A model generated the notes under the pieces. It made no database searches, was not told the DNA's origin, and was given only the letters and a program-made list of their open reading frames with translations. From Desulfuromonadales bacterium (GTDB lineage Bacteria; Desulfobacterota; Desulfuromonadia; Desulfuromonadales; BM103), in contig JAMONP010000061.1 of assembly GCA_027065695.1 (NCBI GenBank), positions 1-64,000 on the forward strand: a DNA stretch of 64,000 bases, written 5' to 3'. This document shows, one piece after another, positions 25,850-34,018 of the stretch. Position 1 is the first letter of the stretch, and each line of letters begins with the position of its first letter. A program made the translations under genes and the position numbers.

Positions 25850-27255
25850 TGTTGCCGCAGGGTCAGGAAATTACCAGAAGGTTAGAGGGTCGCAGTGAGC
25901 TCGAGCTGTTGCGTGAAGAGAATGCACGCCTGGTCGAGATCAATCGTGAAGCTTTTAATTATATCCGTACTAAAGTTAATACTTTGCTTGAAATTATCGG
26001 TACTAAAAGTCTGCGTCCCGAGGCGTTAGATGATCGCAGCCTGATTGAGTTTGACCCGATCGGTATAGTTTCTGAAACCTTTCAACACATCCTGGAAAAT
26101 CTTCAGCAAACCAATCGGAAACTACATTTTGCCCACGATGAAATTCAGAATGCACAGAGTGCGTTGCTGCAATCACTCAGCGAGACCCAGGAGGCGAATG
26201 CCAAGATTTACGGTATCCTGAGCTCTGCCGCTGACGGTATTATAGTGACTGATGCCGCCAATAAGGTTGTTCTGATCAATCGCCGGGCCGAGGAGTTGAT
26301 CGGTTTCTCTCTGGATGAACAAGGCTCCGATATAAAAATCGATGTTATCCCTCATGAGGAATTGGTCAAACTGCTGCTCCAGGCTCCGCAAATGGATCAG
26401 GAGACATTCAGTGAGGATCTCACCTTCCAGCCATTGGGGCACTTGCCGTGTGTCTGCCAAGCCAGGATTACAGTTATTAACTCTTCTGAGAACGAATTCA
26501 ACGGTTGTATCACGCTCCTGCACGACGTGACCGAGCAGCGTGAGATTGATCGTATGAAAGACGAATTTGTTTCAACTGCGGCTCATGAATTGCGTACGCC
26601 ATTGGCAACGATTATCGGCTACGCTGATCTGCTGACAATGGACCATGACTTCAGCTCTGAACAACAGGCCGAATACCTTCAACACATTCTGAAGAAAGCG
26701 GAGCGCCTGGGAGATATCGTCAGCAATCTGCTCGATATCAGCCGGATCGAGTCAGGTGAGGGGCTGCAATTCAATCTGAAACCCCTCCGCCTTGACAGGC
26801 TTTGTGAGGATGTTGTCAGGAATTTTCGTTTGCAGACATCTGATCATACTCTCGCCCTCGACTTTGAACCATCCTCCATCGCCGATGTGAATGTTGATCG
26901 CTATGCAATGACGCAAATTCTGGAAAATCTGATCAGCAATGCCATAAAGTATTCTCCAGAGGGTGGTGAGATCAGAATCTCCAGTCGGCTTGAAAACGGT
27001 ATGTGTCTGCTCTCCATCAGTGATCAGGGCATCGGCATGACATTCGATCAAGTGCTGCGGATTTATGACAAGTTTTATCGGGCCGATGCAAGTAATACTG
27101 CAATCTCCGGAACCGGATTGGGCATGACGATTGTCAAGCACCTGGTGGAAGCCCAGGCCGGGAAGGTGAATCTAAAAAGCTCTCCAGGCAAAGGCACGAT
27201 TGTGACTATAGCGTTGCCGCTTGCTTCAGCTTCGTCTGTGTCCACAGACGAATAA
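25849..27255 (+). CDS. Cytoplasmic PAS-domain sensor histidine kinase
   Basis: 468 residues with no membrane helix. An N-terminal coiled-coil (about 8-30 and 85-120), a PAS domain (about 120-235; YGILSSAADGIIVTDAANKVVLINRRAEELIG), a HisKA helix with phospho-acceptor H246 in STAAHELRTPLATIIGYADLL, and an HATPase domain (NLISNAIKYSPEGG, DQGIGM, ISGTGLGMTIVKHLV). It is translationally coupled to yedF, which suggests it senses a redox or chalcogen-related state. No response regulator adjoins it, so the output is unknown. Confidence 0.88.
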   Translation: MLPQGQEITRRLEGRSELELLREENARLVEINREAFNYIRTKVNTLLEIIGTKSLRPEALDDRSLIEFDPIGIVSETFQHILENLQQTNRKLHFAHDEIQNAQSALLQSLSETQEANAKIYGILSSAADGIIVTDAANKVVLINRRAEELIGFSLDEQGSDIKIDVIPHEELVKLLLQAPQMDQETFSEDLTFQPLGHLPCVCQARITVINSSENEFNGCITLLHDVTEQREIDRMKDEFVSTAAHELRTPLATIIGYADLLTMDHDFSSEQQAEYLQHILKKAERLGDIVSNLLDISRIESGEGLQFNLKPLRLDRLCEDVVRNFRLQTSDHTLALDFEPSSIADVNVDRYAMTQILENLISNAIKYSPEGGEIRISSRLENGMCLLSISDQGIGMTFDQVLRIYDKFYRADASNTAISGTGLGMTIVKHLVEAQAGKVNLKSSPGKGTIVTIALPLASASSVSTDE

Positions 27256-27270
27256 AAACGGACATCCCAA

Positions 27271-27432
27271 GCAGCCTGTCGGACTATCAATGAGCTGGCT
27301 GCAAATTCACCTGTTTGGCCCATATCTCAGCTCATTTTCGACCAATAGCTATGGCTATTAATCTCAAACGAGCTAAAATCTGGTCTTAAACATCCAAATT
27401 TTCGCATCAGCCCTGATAGCCCGACAGGCTGC
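27271..27432. repeat. Palindromic element, copy 3
   Basis: 162-bp member in the gap between the convergent kinase and srkA genes. Left end GCAGCCTGTCGGACTAT; the right end is complementary with one mismatch. The central AATAGC...GCTATT hairpin and interior blocks are conserved. Its last base overlaps the TAG stop codon of srkA (27432-27434), so insertion or conversion at CTAG appears to have occurred at the very end of that gene. Confidence 0.9.
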
Positions 27433-28424
27433 TAGTTGATCTCCAGTGCAGGTTCCTGCAATGCCGCCATTTGTTCACGCAACTGCAGGATATGTTCTCC
27501 CCAGTAGTTCACACTATTAAACCACGGGAAGTGGTGTGGAAAGGCAGGGTCATCCCAACGCCTCGCCAGCCAGGCGCAATAGTGTAGAATACGCAGGGTG
27601 CGCAATGCTTCGATCAGGCGTAGTTCACTCGGTCTGAAATCATAAAACTCATTGTAGCCCTCAACTATCTCTGCCAGTTGTGCGGTTTGCCGTGGGCGGT
27701 CACCTGAGAGCATCATCCAGATATCCTGGATTGCCGGGGCTGTTCGAGCATCATCGAAATCGACAAAATGAGGTGCTTGTTCGCGCCACAGTACATTACC
27801 CGCATGGCAGTCGCCGTGGGTGCGGATGAATGGTGTGCTAGCAGCATCGGCAAGCAGTTCGTCGATTGTCTGTAGCAGGTCATGGGTCAGGGCGTCGTAA
27901 CTTGCCTTGTACTCAGGAATTATGAATTTTTCGCTGATCAGGGCGACAGATGCATGGCCGAAGGTTGCGCAATCGAGTCTCGGCCGATGTTCAAAGGGTT
28001 TAGTGGCGGCGATCGCGTGTATGCGCCCGAGGGTTCGGCCCATAATAAGCAGATTGTCAAGATTGTCGAATTCCGGAGCATGGCCACCCTGGCGTGGGTA
28101 GAGTGCAAAACGAAAACTACCAAAATGGAAGAGACTTTCGCCTCGATCATTGACACTTGGAGCGACCACCGGCAGTTCCTGTTCCGCCAGTTCAAAGCAG
28201 AACCGATGCTCTTCCAGAATCTGTGCATCGCTCCAGCGTCCTGGTCGGTAGAACTTGGCAATCAGTGGTTTATCCTCCTCAATGCCGACCTGATAGACTC
28301 GGTTTTCATAGCTGTTGAGGGCGAAGGTGCGGCAGTCGCAGAGGAAGCCACAACTCTCGACAGCATCCATAATGAAGCTGGGTGTCAAGGTTCCGAAGGG
28401 ATGTTTGCTCTCCGTCTCTGTCAC
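27432..28424 (-). CDS. srkA: SrkA/YihE-like stress response serine/threonine kinase
   Basis: 330-residue aminoglycoside-phosphotransferase-fold kinase of the SrkA (RdoA/YihE) family. Landmarks are the nucleotide-binding ENRVYQVGIEEDKPLIAKFYRPGRWSD, the catalytic loop RTHGDCHAGNVLW and metal-binding FVDFDDARTAPAIQDIWMML. Escherichia coli SrkA protects stressed cells, partly by countering toxin-triggered death. Start is GTG at 28424, which overlaps the TGA of the upstream small frame as GTGA. An identical region of family sequence (TPSFIMDAVES) begins by residue 14, supporting this start. Confidence 0.88.
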   Translation of the reverse strand: MTETESKHPFGTLTPSFIMDAVESCGFLCDCRTFALNSYENRVYQVGIEEDKPLIAKFYRPGRWSDAQILEEHRFCFELAEQELPVVAPSVNDRGESLFHFGSFRFALYPRQGGHAPEFDNLDNLLIMGRTLGRIHAIAATKPFEHRPRLDCATFGHASVALISEKFIIPEYKASYDALTHDLLQTIDELLADAASTPFIRTHGDCHAGNVLWREQAPHFVDFDDARTAPAIQDIWMMLSGDRPRQTAQLAEIVEGYNEFYDFRPSELRLIEALRTLRILHYCAWLARRWDDPAFPHHFPWFNSVNYWGEHILQLREQMAALQEPALEIN

Positions 28425-28558
28425 CCCACGATCTCCCGAATGTCGTCTGTCAGCAAGGCAATATCCGCCTCGCTGCTGTTGGTTTCCTGCAGTGTCTGCC
28501 AGGCTTCATGGCAGAGGCTAGCGTAATTGTCACTGGCAAACTGGTTTTTTATTATCAT
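28421..28558 (-). pseudogene. Threonine aldolase N-terminal remnant (45 codons)
   Basis: A short frame, too small for routine gene calls, between the M16 protease and srkA. Its product begins NQFASDNYASLCHEAWQTL, which closely resembles the N-terminus of low-specificity L-threonine aldolase (FASDN-x-A...C/H-x-EA). The PLP-binding body (about 300 residues) is missing; after about 30 residues the sequence no longer looks like aldolase. The TGA overlaps the srkA GTG start, so it could now serve as a leader peptide coupled to srkA. Decayed gene or a co-opted leader cannot be told apart from sequence alone. Confidence 0.5.
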
Positions 28559-28580
28559 GGTCGTTCTCGTTTTAAAAAAA

Positions 28581-31544
28581 CTATTGGCTGCCAAGGCGTT
28601 TCATCTGCATGTTTATCTTCGTCAGAGTCTCTTTCGCTTTACTGAACATCTCGTCACCGGCAAGAATCCCGACGGAACTGGAGGCAAATCCCTGCTCCAG
28701 ATAGGTCTGTGCCACATGAACCAGCTTCTTCTGGTCCATAGCGAGAATGGCGTTACGGAAAGCCTGCAGCATTTCGTGAGTTATCCCCTGTTGCTGATGG
28801 ACAAACTCACGGTAACCTCTGCCGCCTGGTGAGAGAGGGCGATCGAGCTCAGCAAAAGCGGTCAGGACCGATTGCTTAACCATCTCATCGCTGAATTCTC
28901 CCTGACACGTCCACTCAACAGCCTGACGGTAAACATCAAGAGTCCGTTCCAGATGAGGATCGCGGTAGGAGAGCATGGAAAGAAGGCCACCTTCGGCATT
29001 AAACCCAGCCATGCCGCCGTAAGCACCACCTTTTTCACGAATCTCGCGATGCAGGAAGTCAGCACGTAGCAGCTTGGCCAGAACCATTAAGGCCGGGGCG
29101 TCTGTATGGGTGTAAGCAACCGTGCGGAATATCCGTGAAACGTATGCCACCGGGAGATTATAATACCAGCCCGTTGAACTGGCATGGCTGGTGAACATGG
29201 TAGCTTGATTCTCTGATGTGCCGGAACTGCGTGGAAGAGCAGCAATCAACCCAGCTAAGGGTGCTGCTATGCCCTGATGAGAGGACTCTTCCGCAGTAAC
29301 TGCAAGGGTTGTTCGGTTTGCAATCAGGAGTTTTGCAGCGATCACTTTAAAAGTTTCTGCCAGCTCAATCAACCCTTGATCATCAAGATCACTGGCTTGC
29401 TGGATAATCTGTATCTGGGTCATGCCTCCCCATTCTTCGCGCAATGCAGCTGTTGGGGTCAGCGATGCGGCTGCGGCTCTTGCTGCAAAAGAATGGCCAG
29501 CACCGGGGATCGAATTCTCCATGGCCGTCCTGACCTGGCCGATGACCGTACGCAGACGGTTGAGGTCGGTAAAGTCCGGTGTGGTCAGCATATCGATTAA
29601 TATTTCGCAAAGCGTCCCCTGGTTACGATCAAGGGCTTTGCCTTTGAGCTCCAGGACCGGTCTCATACTGTCGAGATCAAGAGGACTCTCGAGCAGATTG
29701 GTGCCGAGGCGAATACCACCGGTAGCGGCTGTGATGCGGCGCGACATGGCCAGATAATCCATTCCGGCGGCGCCGATCTGTGGCAGCAGGGCACAAAAGA
29801 TCGGCAGGTAAGGCCGCAGAGAATCATCAAGGGCACCTATGTCGAACTGCATGGTCAAATAGGTGATGCCGTTGGTTGGTTGGTTGAACCAGAAGATGTT
29901 ACATCCCGAAATAGTTTCCGTACGAAATAGAGTCGTCTGCTCTTCCAAATCGATGTCGGCCAGTTCCAGGATCGGCAAACAGCTGGTATCTTCCGAAGCT
30001 TCCTGGCTGAGTTGTAACTCGGCCGCTTTTGCCTTGATCTCTGCAATAGCTGCATCATCGAGTTTCTGACGCGTCTTGAGCAGATGATCGGCAAAGGCCT
30101 GTTCTGCACGCTGACTGTGTTCGGGATCGGGCTTAAGTAACAGGGTGACTCTGTGTGGGTTATCAAGCAGATGACGACGAATCATCTGTGGGAAAAACTC
30201 CTGGTCGGCTGTGGCGGTTCTGAGTCGGCCAAGGTTCTGATTAATCATCAGCATGCTGATTGGATCCTCGGCGTGCAACCAGGGGCCGAACAGTCGCATC
30301 ATCAGGCCGAGGCCGTAGGGATACTGATCACCAGTCACTTCGCGATGTGCAAATTCGTATTGATGCAGGGCCGCATCAATACGCTCTTGTGGGAAACCCT
30401 CTTTGGCTACCTGGGTAAGGGTGTCGAGGATTACTTTTTCAATCTCCGGCAATTTCTCCGGATCTGTTCCCTGCAGGCCGGTCGCCAGAAAAGTGTCGCG
30501 ATAGTCATCGTGATAACCCGTCCCCGGAGAAAGATTACGCCCCAGGCCTGATTCAATCAGCGCCTGGTAGAGGGGGGCGGCCGGATTGCCAAGCAACAGG
30601 TTTGCCAGAATGCCGGTGGCTGCACGTTCAAAGGTGTCTTCAATCGGGCAGGTCAACCAGGCCATTTGTACCATGCTGCATTGCTGCAAATCGTCATCAG
30701 GGCCAACAGGGAAGGTCTGCGTGCTGTGTATTGGTTTAGTCAGGCGCTGTTCCAGGGGAATGGCGCTGGCAACGTCCTGGCGCTCAAAACGACTCAGGGC
30801 CAGTTTGTCGATATTATGCAGATGTTCCTTGAGAGGCAGGTTGCCGTAGGTAAAGATCCAGCTGTTGCTTGGATGATAGTAGCTCTTATGAAACGCGCGT
30901 AGCTGCTCCCAGGTCAGTTCAGGAATGGCAAGTGGTTCTCCGCCGGAGTTCTGGCCATAACAGGTGGTCGGAAAGAGCGCCGCATTGAGGCATCGCCCCA
31001 GCAATGATGACGGGTCGGCCATGGCCCCTTTCATTTCATTGAAGACCACCCCCTTGATCATCAGGCTTGCAGGGTCATCCGGGTTGGCAAGGTCGAGCCG
31101 ATGACCTTCCTGGAGGAAGTCCTGTTCGCGCAGCAAGGGAAAGAAGGTGGCATCAAGATAGATGCCCATCAGGTTGTAAAAATCCTTGCGATTCATGCTT
31201 GCGACAGGATAAAGAGTCCAGTCTGCAGCCGTCATGGCGTTCATGAAGGTGTTCAGGCTGCGTTTGAGCATGGCAAAAAAAGGATCACGGACCGGATATC
31301 TTTGCGAGCCGCAAAGGACGGTATGCTCCAGAATGTGCGCAACACCGGATGAGTCCGGTGGTGGAGTACGGAAACCTATGGCAAAAACGTTGTTTGGGTC
31401 GTCACAGGCGAGATGCAACAGGCGAGCACCGGTCGGTTCGTGTTGTAGAGTTACGGCGGTTAGGTTCAATTCCGGCACAGGTTGGTTGTTCTGAACAAGA
31501 AAACTGCCAAGCCGTATGCCTGGCAAAGGGGTGTCGTTATTCAT
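28581..31544 (-). CDS. M16C metalloprotease, presequence protease-like
   Basis: 987-residue peptidase similar to PreP, falcilysin and the insulinase family. The inverted zinc motif HxxEH is HILEH at H70, E73 and H74, with the distal Glu expected about 75 residues on. Four M16-type domains are spread over the length in two halves, with an M16C-associated linker in the middle (about 470-720). It degrades short unfolded peptides; here it lacks a signal peptide and is probably cytoplasmic. ATG at 31544 has GGAG eight bases before. The remnant and srkA genes follow after 22 bp and may be co-transcribed. Confidence 0.9.
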   Translation of the reverse strand: MNNDTPLPGIRLGSFLVQNNQPVPELNLTAVTLQHEPTGARLLHLACDDPNNVFAIGFRTPPPDSSGVAHILEHTVLCGSQRYPVRDPFFAMLKRSLNTFMNAMTAADWTLYPVASMNRKDFYNLMGIYLDATFFPLLREQDFLQEGHRLDLANPDDPASLMIKGVVFNEMKGAMADPSSLLGRCLNAALFPTTCYGQNSGGEPLAIPELTWEQLRAFHKSYYHPSNSWIFTYGNLPLKEHLHNIDKLALSRFERQDVASAIPLEQRLTKPIHSTQTFPVGPDDDLQQCSMVQMAWLTCPIEDTFERAATGILANLLLGNPAAPLYQALIESGLGRNLSPGTGYHDDYRDTFLATGLQGTDPEKLPEIEKVILDTLTQVAKEGFPQERIDAALHQYEFAHREVTGDQYPYGLGLMMRLFGPWLHAEDPISMLMINQNLGRLRTATADQEFFPQMIRRHLLDNPHRVTLLLKPDPEHSQRAEQAFADHLLKTRQKLDDAAIAEIKAKAAELQLSQEASEDTSCLPILELADIDLEEQTTLFRTETISGCNIFWFNQPTNGITYLTMQFDIGALDDSLRPYLPIFCALLPQIGAAGMDYLAMSRRITAATGGIRLGTNLLESPLDLDSMRPVLELKGKALDRNQGTLCEILIDMLTTPDFTDLNRLRTVIGQVRTAMENSIPGAGHSFAARAAAASLTPTAALREEWGGMTQIQIIQQASDLDDQGLIELAETFKVIAAKLLIANRTTLAVTAEESSHQGIAAPLAGLIAALPRSSGTSENQATMFTSHASSTGWYYNLPVAYVSRIFRTVAYTHTDAPALMVLAKLLRADFLHREIREKGGAYGGMAGFNAEGGLLSMLSYRDPHLERTLDVYRQAVEWTCQGEFSDEMVKQSVLTAFAELDRPLSPGGRGYREFVHQQQGITHEMLQAFRNAILAMDQKKLVHVAQTYLEQGFASSSVGILAGDEMFSKAKETLTKINMQMKRLGSQ

Positions 31545-31987
31545 CTGTTACTCCATGATATGGTTTCATTACGATGATTAATTGTAACGTACAGTCGTCT
31601 GATTCATAGCCGTCGCTGAAAATAATAAGTTGGGGCTGGATGGTGACACGATTCCTCTTGTATTACCATTGTAATCCTAGGAGTCTGTCCGACAATAAGG
31701 GTCGAAGCGAAAACTCAGAAGTTTACGAACAGATTTTGGCTCGTTTGAGAGTAACAGCCATAGCTATTGATCAAAAAGGAGCTGAAATATGGGCCAAACA
31801 GCTAGGTTTGCAGCCAATCATGGATTGCCAGGACAGATTCCTGGCTTTGTTGTCAGTGTTTCTACTGTGTGGAATAAACATCTCCGGTTTTTCTTTTAAT
31901 GCGAGTTCTTAGCTGATAAAATTACCGAGGTGTTTATCTCTGCCGGAATGTTTATCTCTGCAAGGCTCGGGGGGGGCCATATAATCC
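31545..31987. other. Divergent intergenic region with repeat copy 4
   Basis: 443-bp region between the divergent M16 protease and hybrid kinase genes. It contains palindromic element copy 4 (31679-31842). The remainder has no convincing open frame. A 90-codon frame (31640-31912) simply reads through the repeat. A G-run of eight just before the kinase start acts as its ribosome-binding site. Confidence 0.6.
31679..31842. repeat. Palindromic element, copy 4
   Basis: 164-bp member in the same orientation as copy 1, with about the same interior. Left end AGGAGTCTGTCCGACAAT; right end read back AGGAATCTGTCCTGGCAAT, so this is the copy with the worst-matched ends. It lies between the divergent M16 protease and hybrid kinase genes and may influence either promoter. 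Confidence 0.88.
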
Positions 31988-34018
31988 ATGTTGCATCGCA
32001 AAACACTTTCCGTTCAACAGAAAATGACGGCTATCATTTTTCTGGTCAGCATGCTGGTACTAGTTCTGACTTCCTTGCAGTTTGTTTTTTTCGAACTGCA
32101 GCGTATGCAGACGATCGCACAAGATGACGTGCGCTCCCTGGCCAAGTTGATTTCAACCAATGCTCGCTTCTCCCTGACGATCAAGGATTATACCGGTGCT
32201 GAGAGTGTTTTGGCCTCGCTGTCCGCTCGTACAGATGTTGTCTCCGCGTATCTACTTTTTCCGAATGGCCAGTCGATGGCCAGTTATTCCCATTCACAAA
32301 TTGGTCATGCTCGCAGAGATTCGGCTAAGGAGCTGAAATTTCTCAAGACTGAGGCTCGACAGATCGAAGAGGGCATACGCTCAGGGACAGAACAGGTCTG
32401 GCAAGATGGTGATCGACTCGCATATTTTATGCCTATCACCTTCGAGGGGAGTCATGTTGGATATAACTACCTCAGCATGGAACTCATTGACTTGCGAAAA
32501 CATCAACTACACCTAGCTCTTGGCTGGCTTCTGTCCATGGGGGCCGCTGTCCTTGTCATCTACTTATTAAGTGCACGTTTGCAGCGGCATATATCTCGTC
32601 CGATTGAAGAGCTTGTCTCACGAATGGGCCAAGTCTCCAGAGATAAACGTTTGATTGGTTTTGTGGTCCAAGAGACTGACGATGAGTTTAAGCAGCTCTT
32701 CCATGGTTTCGATGAAATGATGCGGGCCTTGAAGGATCGTGATCAGATGCTGGAGCGCCACCGCAAGAACCTTGAACTGGAAGTCCAGTTACGGACCCGT
32801 GCACTGGAGGCAGAAAAAGAAAAAGCTGAGCAGGCGACAGTTGCTAAGTCTCATTTCCTGGCAAACATGAGCCATGAGATTCGCACTCCTATGATTGGTG
32901 TGCTTGGTATGGCAGAACTTTTACGGCAAAAGAAACTAGAGGCACAAGATCAACAGCTGGTTGAAACAATTTATAGGTCGGGCGAAGCCCTTCTGACCAT
33001 TATTAATGATGTTCTCGATTTTTCGAAGATTGAAGCTGGTCGGCTTGAGCTTGAAGTTGTGCCTGTTAATCTTGCCAGCCTGGCTGGAGATGTGATCAGT
33101 CTGATGGAAGTAAATGCTCATGCTAAGGGCATCGAAGTTCTTCTCAAAGCGCCGGAGGATCTGCCTGTTGTCATGGGGGATCCAGTTCGTGTGCGGCAGA
33201 TTCTATTGAATCTGGTCGGTAATGCGATCAAGTTTACTGAGTCCGGGAGAGTCACTGTCACCCTATCTGCGACAAGCCACCCTGATAAAAATATATGTGA
33301 TTGTCTCTTTGTGGTTCAGGATACGGGCATTGGTATCCCGAAAGAAGTTCAGATGCAGATTTTTGACTCCTTTGATCAGGGTGACACTAGTACATCTAGA
33401 AAATCCAGCGGGACAGGGCTGGGACTGGCTATTGTCAAGCAACTGGTCCAGATGATGAAGGGACAGATTGTTGTCGACAGCAGACCAGGTGCGGGCAGCA
33501 CCTTTTCCGTTTACGTACCAATGGTGCTGGCCAAGCCGTCGGAGCTTCTCCTTATGGCTACTGAGCAATCCAGGCCTCAGGAGTCCTGTGTGTTGGCAGC
33601 CTCTGTTGCTGTACCTGTAGCATCAGACGGTCATTGGCATATCCTGCTTGCTGAGGACAACCCAACGACACAAACCTTGATTTCAATTCTGCTACAGCAG
33701 ATGGGTATTGAACTGACGATTGTCGATAATGGTCAGTCTGCACTTGATTTTCTTGCTAAGGAAACGGTTGATCTGATTCTTATGGATTGTCAGATGCCGC
33801 AACTGGATGGTTTTGCAGCAACCGCTAAATTGCGGGAGCAGGGGGTGTCAACGCCGATCATTGCTTTGACTGCTTATGCTCGTGCAGAAGATGAAGAGCA
33901 GTGCCTTGCGGCTGGCATGAGCGACTTTCTCAGCAAGCCGTTTCGTCAGTCCGAATTGAGAGGTATCCTCGCTCGATGGCTTGGTGAAGAGGTTTCAGAA
34001 CACCTCACTGATTTATGA
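31988..34018 (+). CDS. Hybrid sensor histidine kinase/response regulator
   Basis: 676 residues: transmembrane helix 1 (about 17-37), a periplasmic sensor domain resembling CHASE8 (about 38-170), helix 2 (about 175-195), HAMP (about 196-255), a coiled-coil linker, HisKA with H296 in NMSHEIRTPMIGVLGMAELL, an HATPase domain (NLVGNAIKFTESG, DTGIGIPKE, GTGLGLAIVKQL) and a C-terminal receiver (about 550-665) with D600 in LILMDCQMPQLDG. BarA/EvgS-type internal phosphorelay. No separate HPt or output regulator is nearby. The next gene overlaps its end by 4 bp (ATGA), so it is co-translated with the LVIVD proteins. Confidence 0.9.
   Translation: MLHRKTLSVQQKMTAIIFLVSMLVLVLTSLQFVFFELQRMQTIAQDDVRSLAKLISTNARFSLTIKDYTGAESVLASLSARTDVVSAYLLFPNGQSMASYSHSQIGHARRDSAKELKFLKTEARQIEEGIRSGTEQVWQDGDRLAYFMPITFEGSHVGYNYLSMELIDLRKHQLHLALGWLLSMGAAVLVIYLLSARLQRHISRPIEELVSRMGQVSRDKRLIGFVVQETDDEFKQLFHGFDEMMRALKDRDQMLERHRKNLELEVQLRTRALEAEKEKAEQATVAKSHFLANMSHEIRTPMIGVLGMAELLRQKKLEAQDQQLVETIYRSGEALLTIINDVLDFSKIEAGRLELEVVPVNLASLAGDVISLMEVNAHAKGIEVLLKAPEDLPVVMGDPVRVRQILLNLVGNAIKFTESGRVTVTLSATSHPDKNICDCLFVVQDTGIGIPKEVQMQIFDSFDQGDTSTSRKSSGTGLGLAIVKQLVQMMKGQIVVDSRPGAGSTFSVYVPMVLAKPSELLLMATEQSRPQESCVLAASVAVPVASDGHWHILLAEDNPTTQTLISILLQQMGIELTIVDNGQSALDFLAKETVDLILMDCQMPQLDGFAATAKLREQGVSTPIIALTAYARAEDEEQCLAAGMSDFLSKPFRQSELRGILARWLGEEVSEHLTDL

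Noticed and set aside
31640-31912. 90-codon frame through palindromic copy 4, with a LRVTAIAIDQKGAEIWAKQ-like reading
   Set aside because: The equivalent frame in copy 1 contains an in-frame stop, and changes between copies do not favour silent positions in any way I can see, so it is repeat DNA read as protein.
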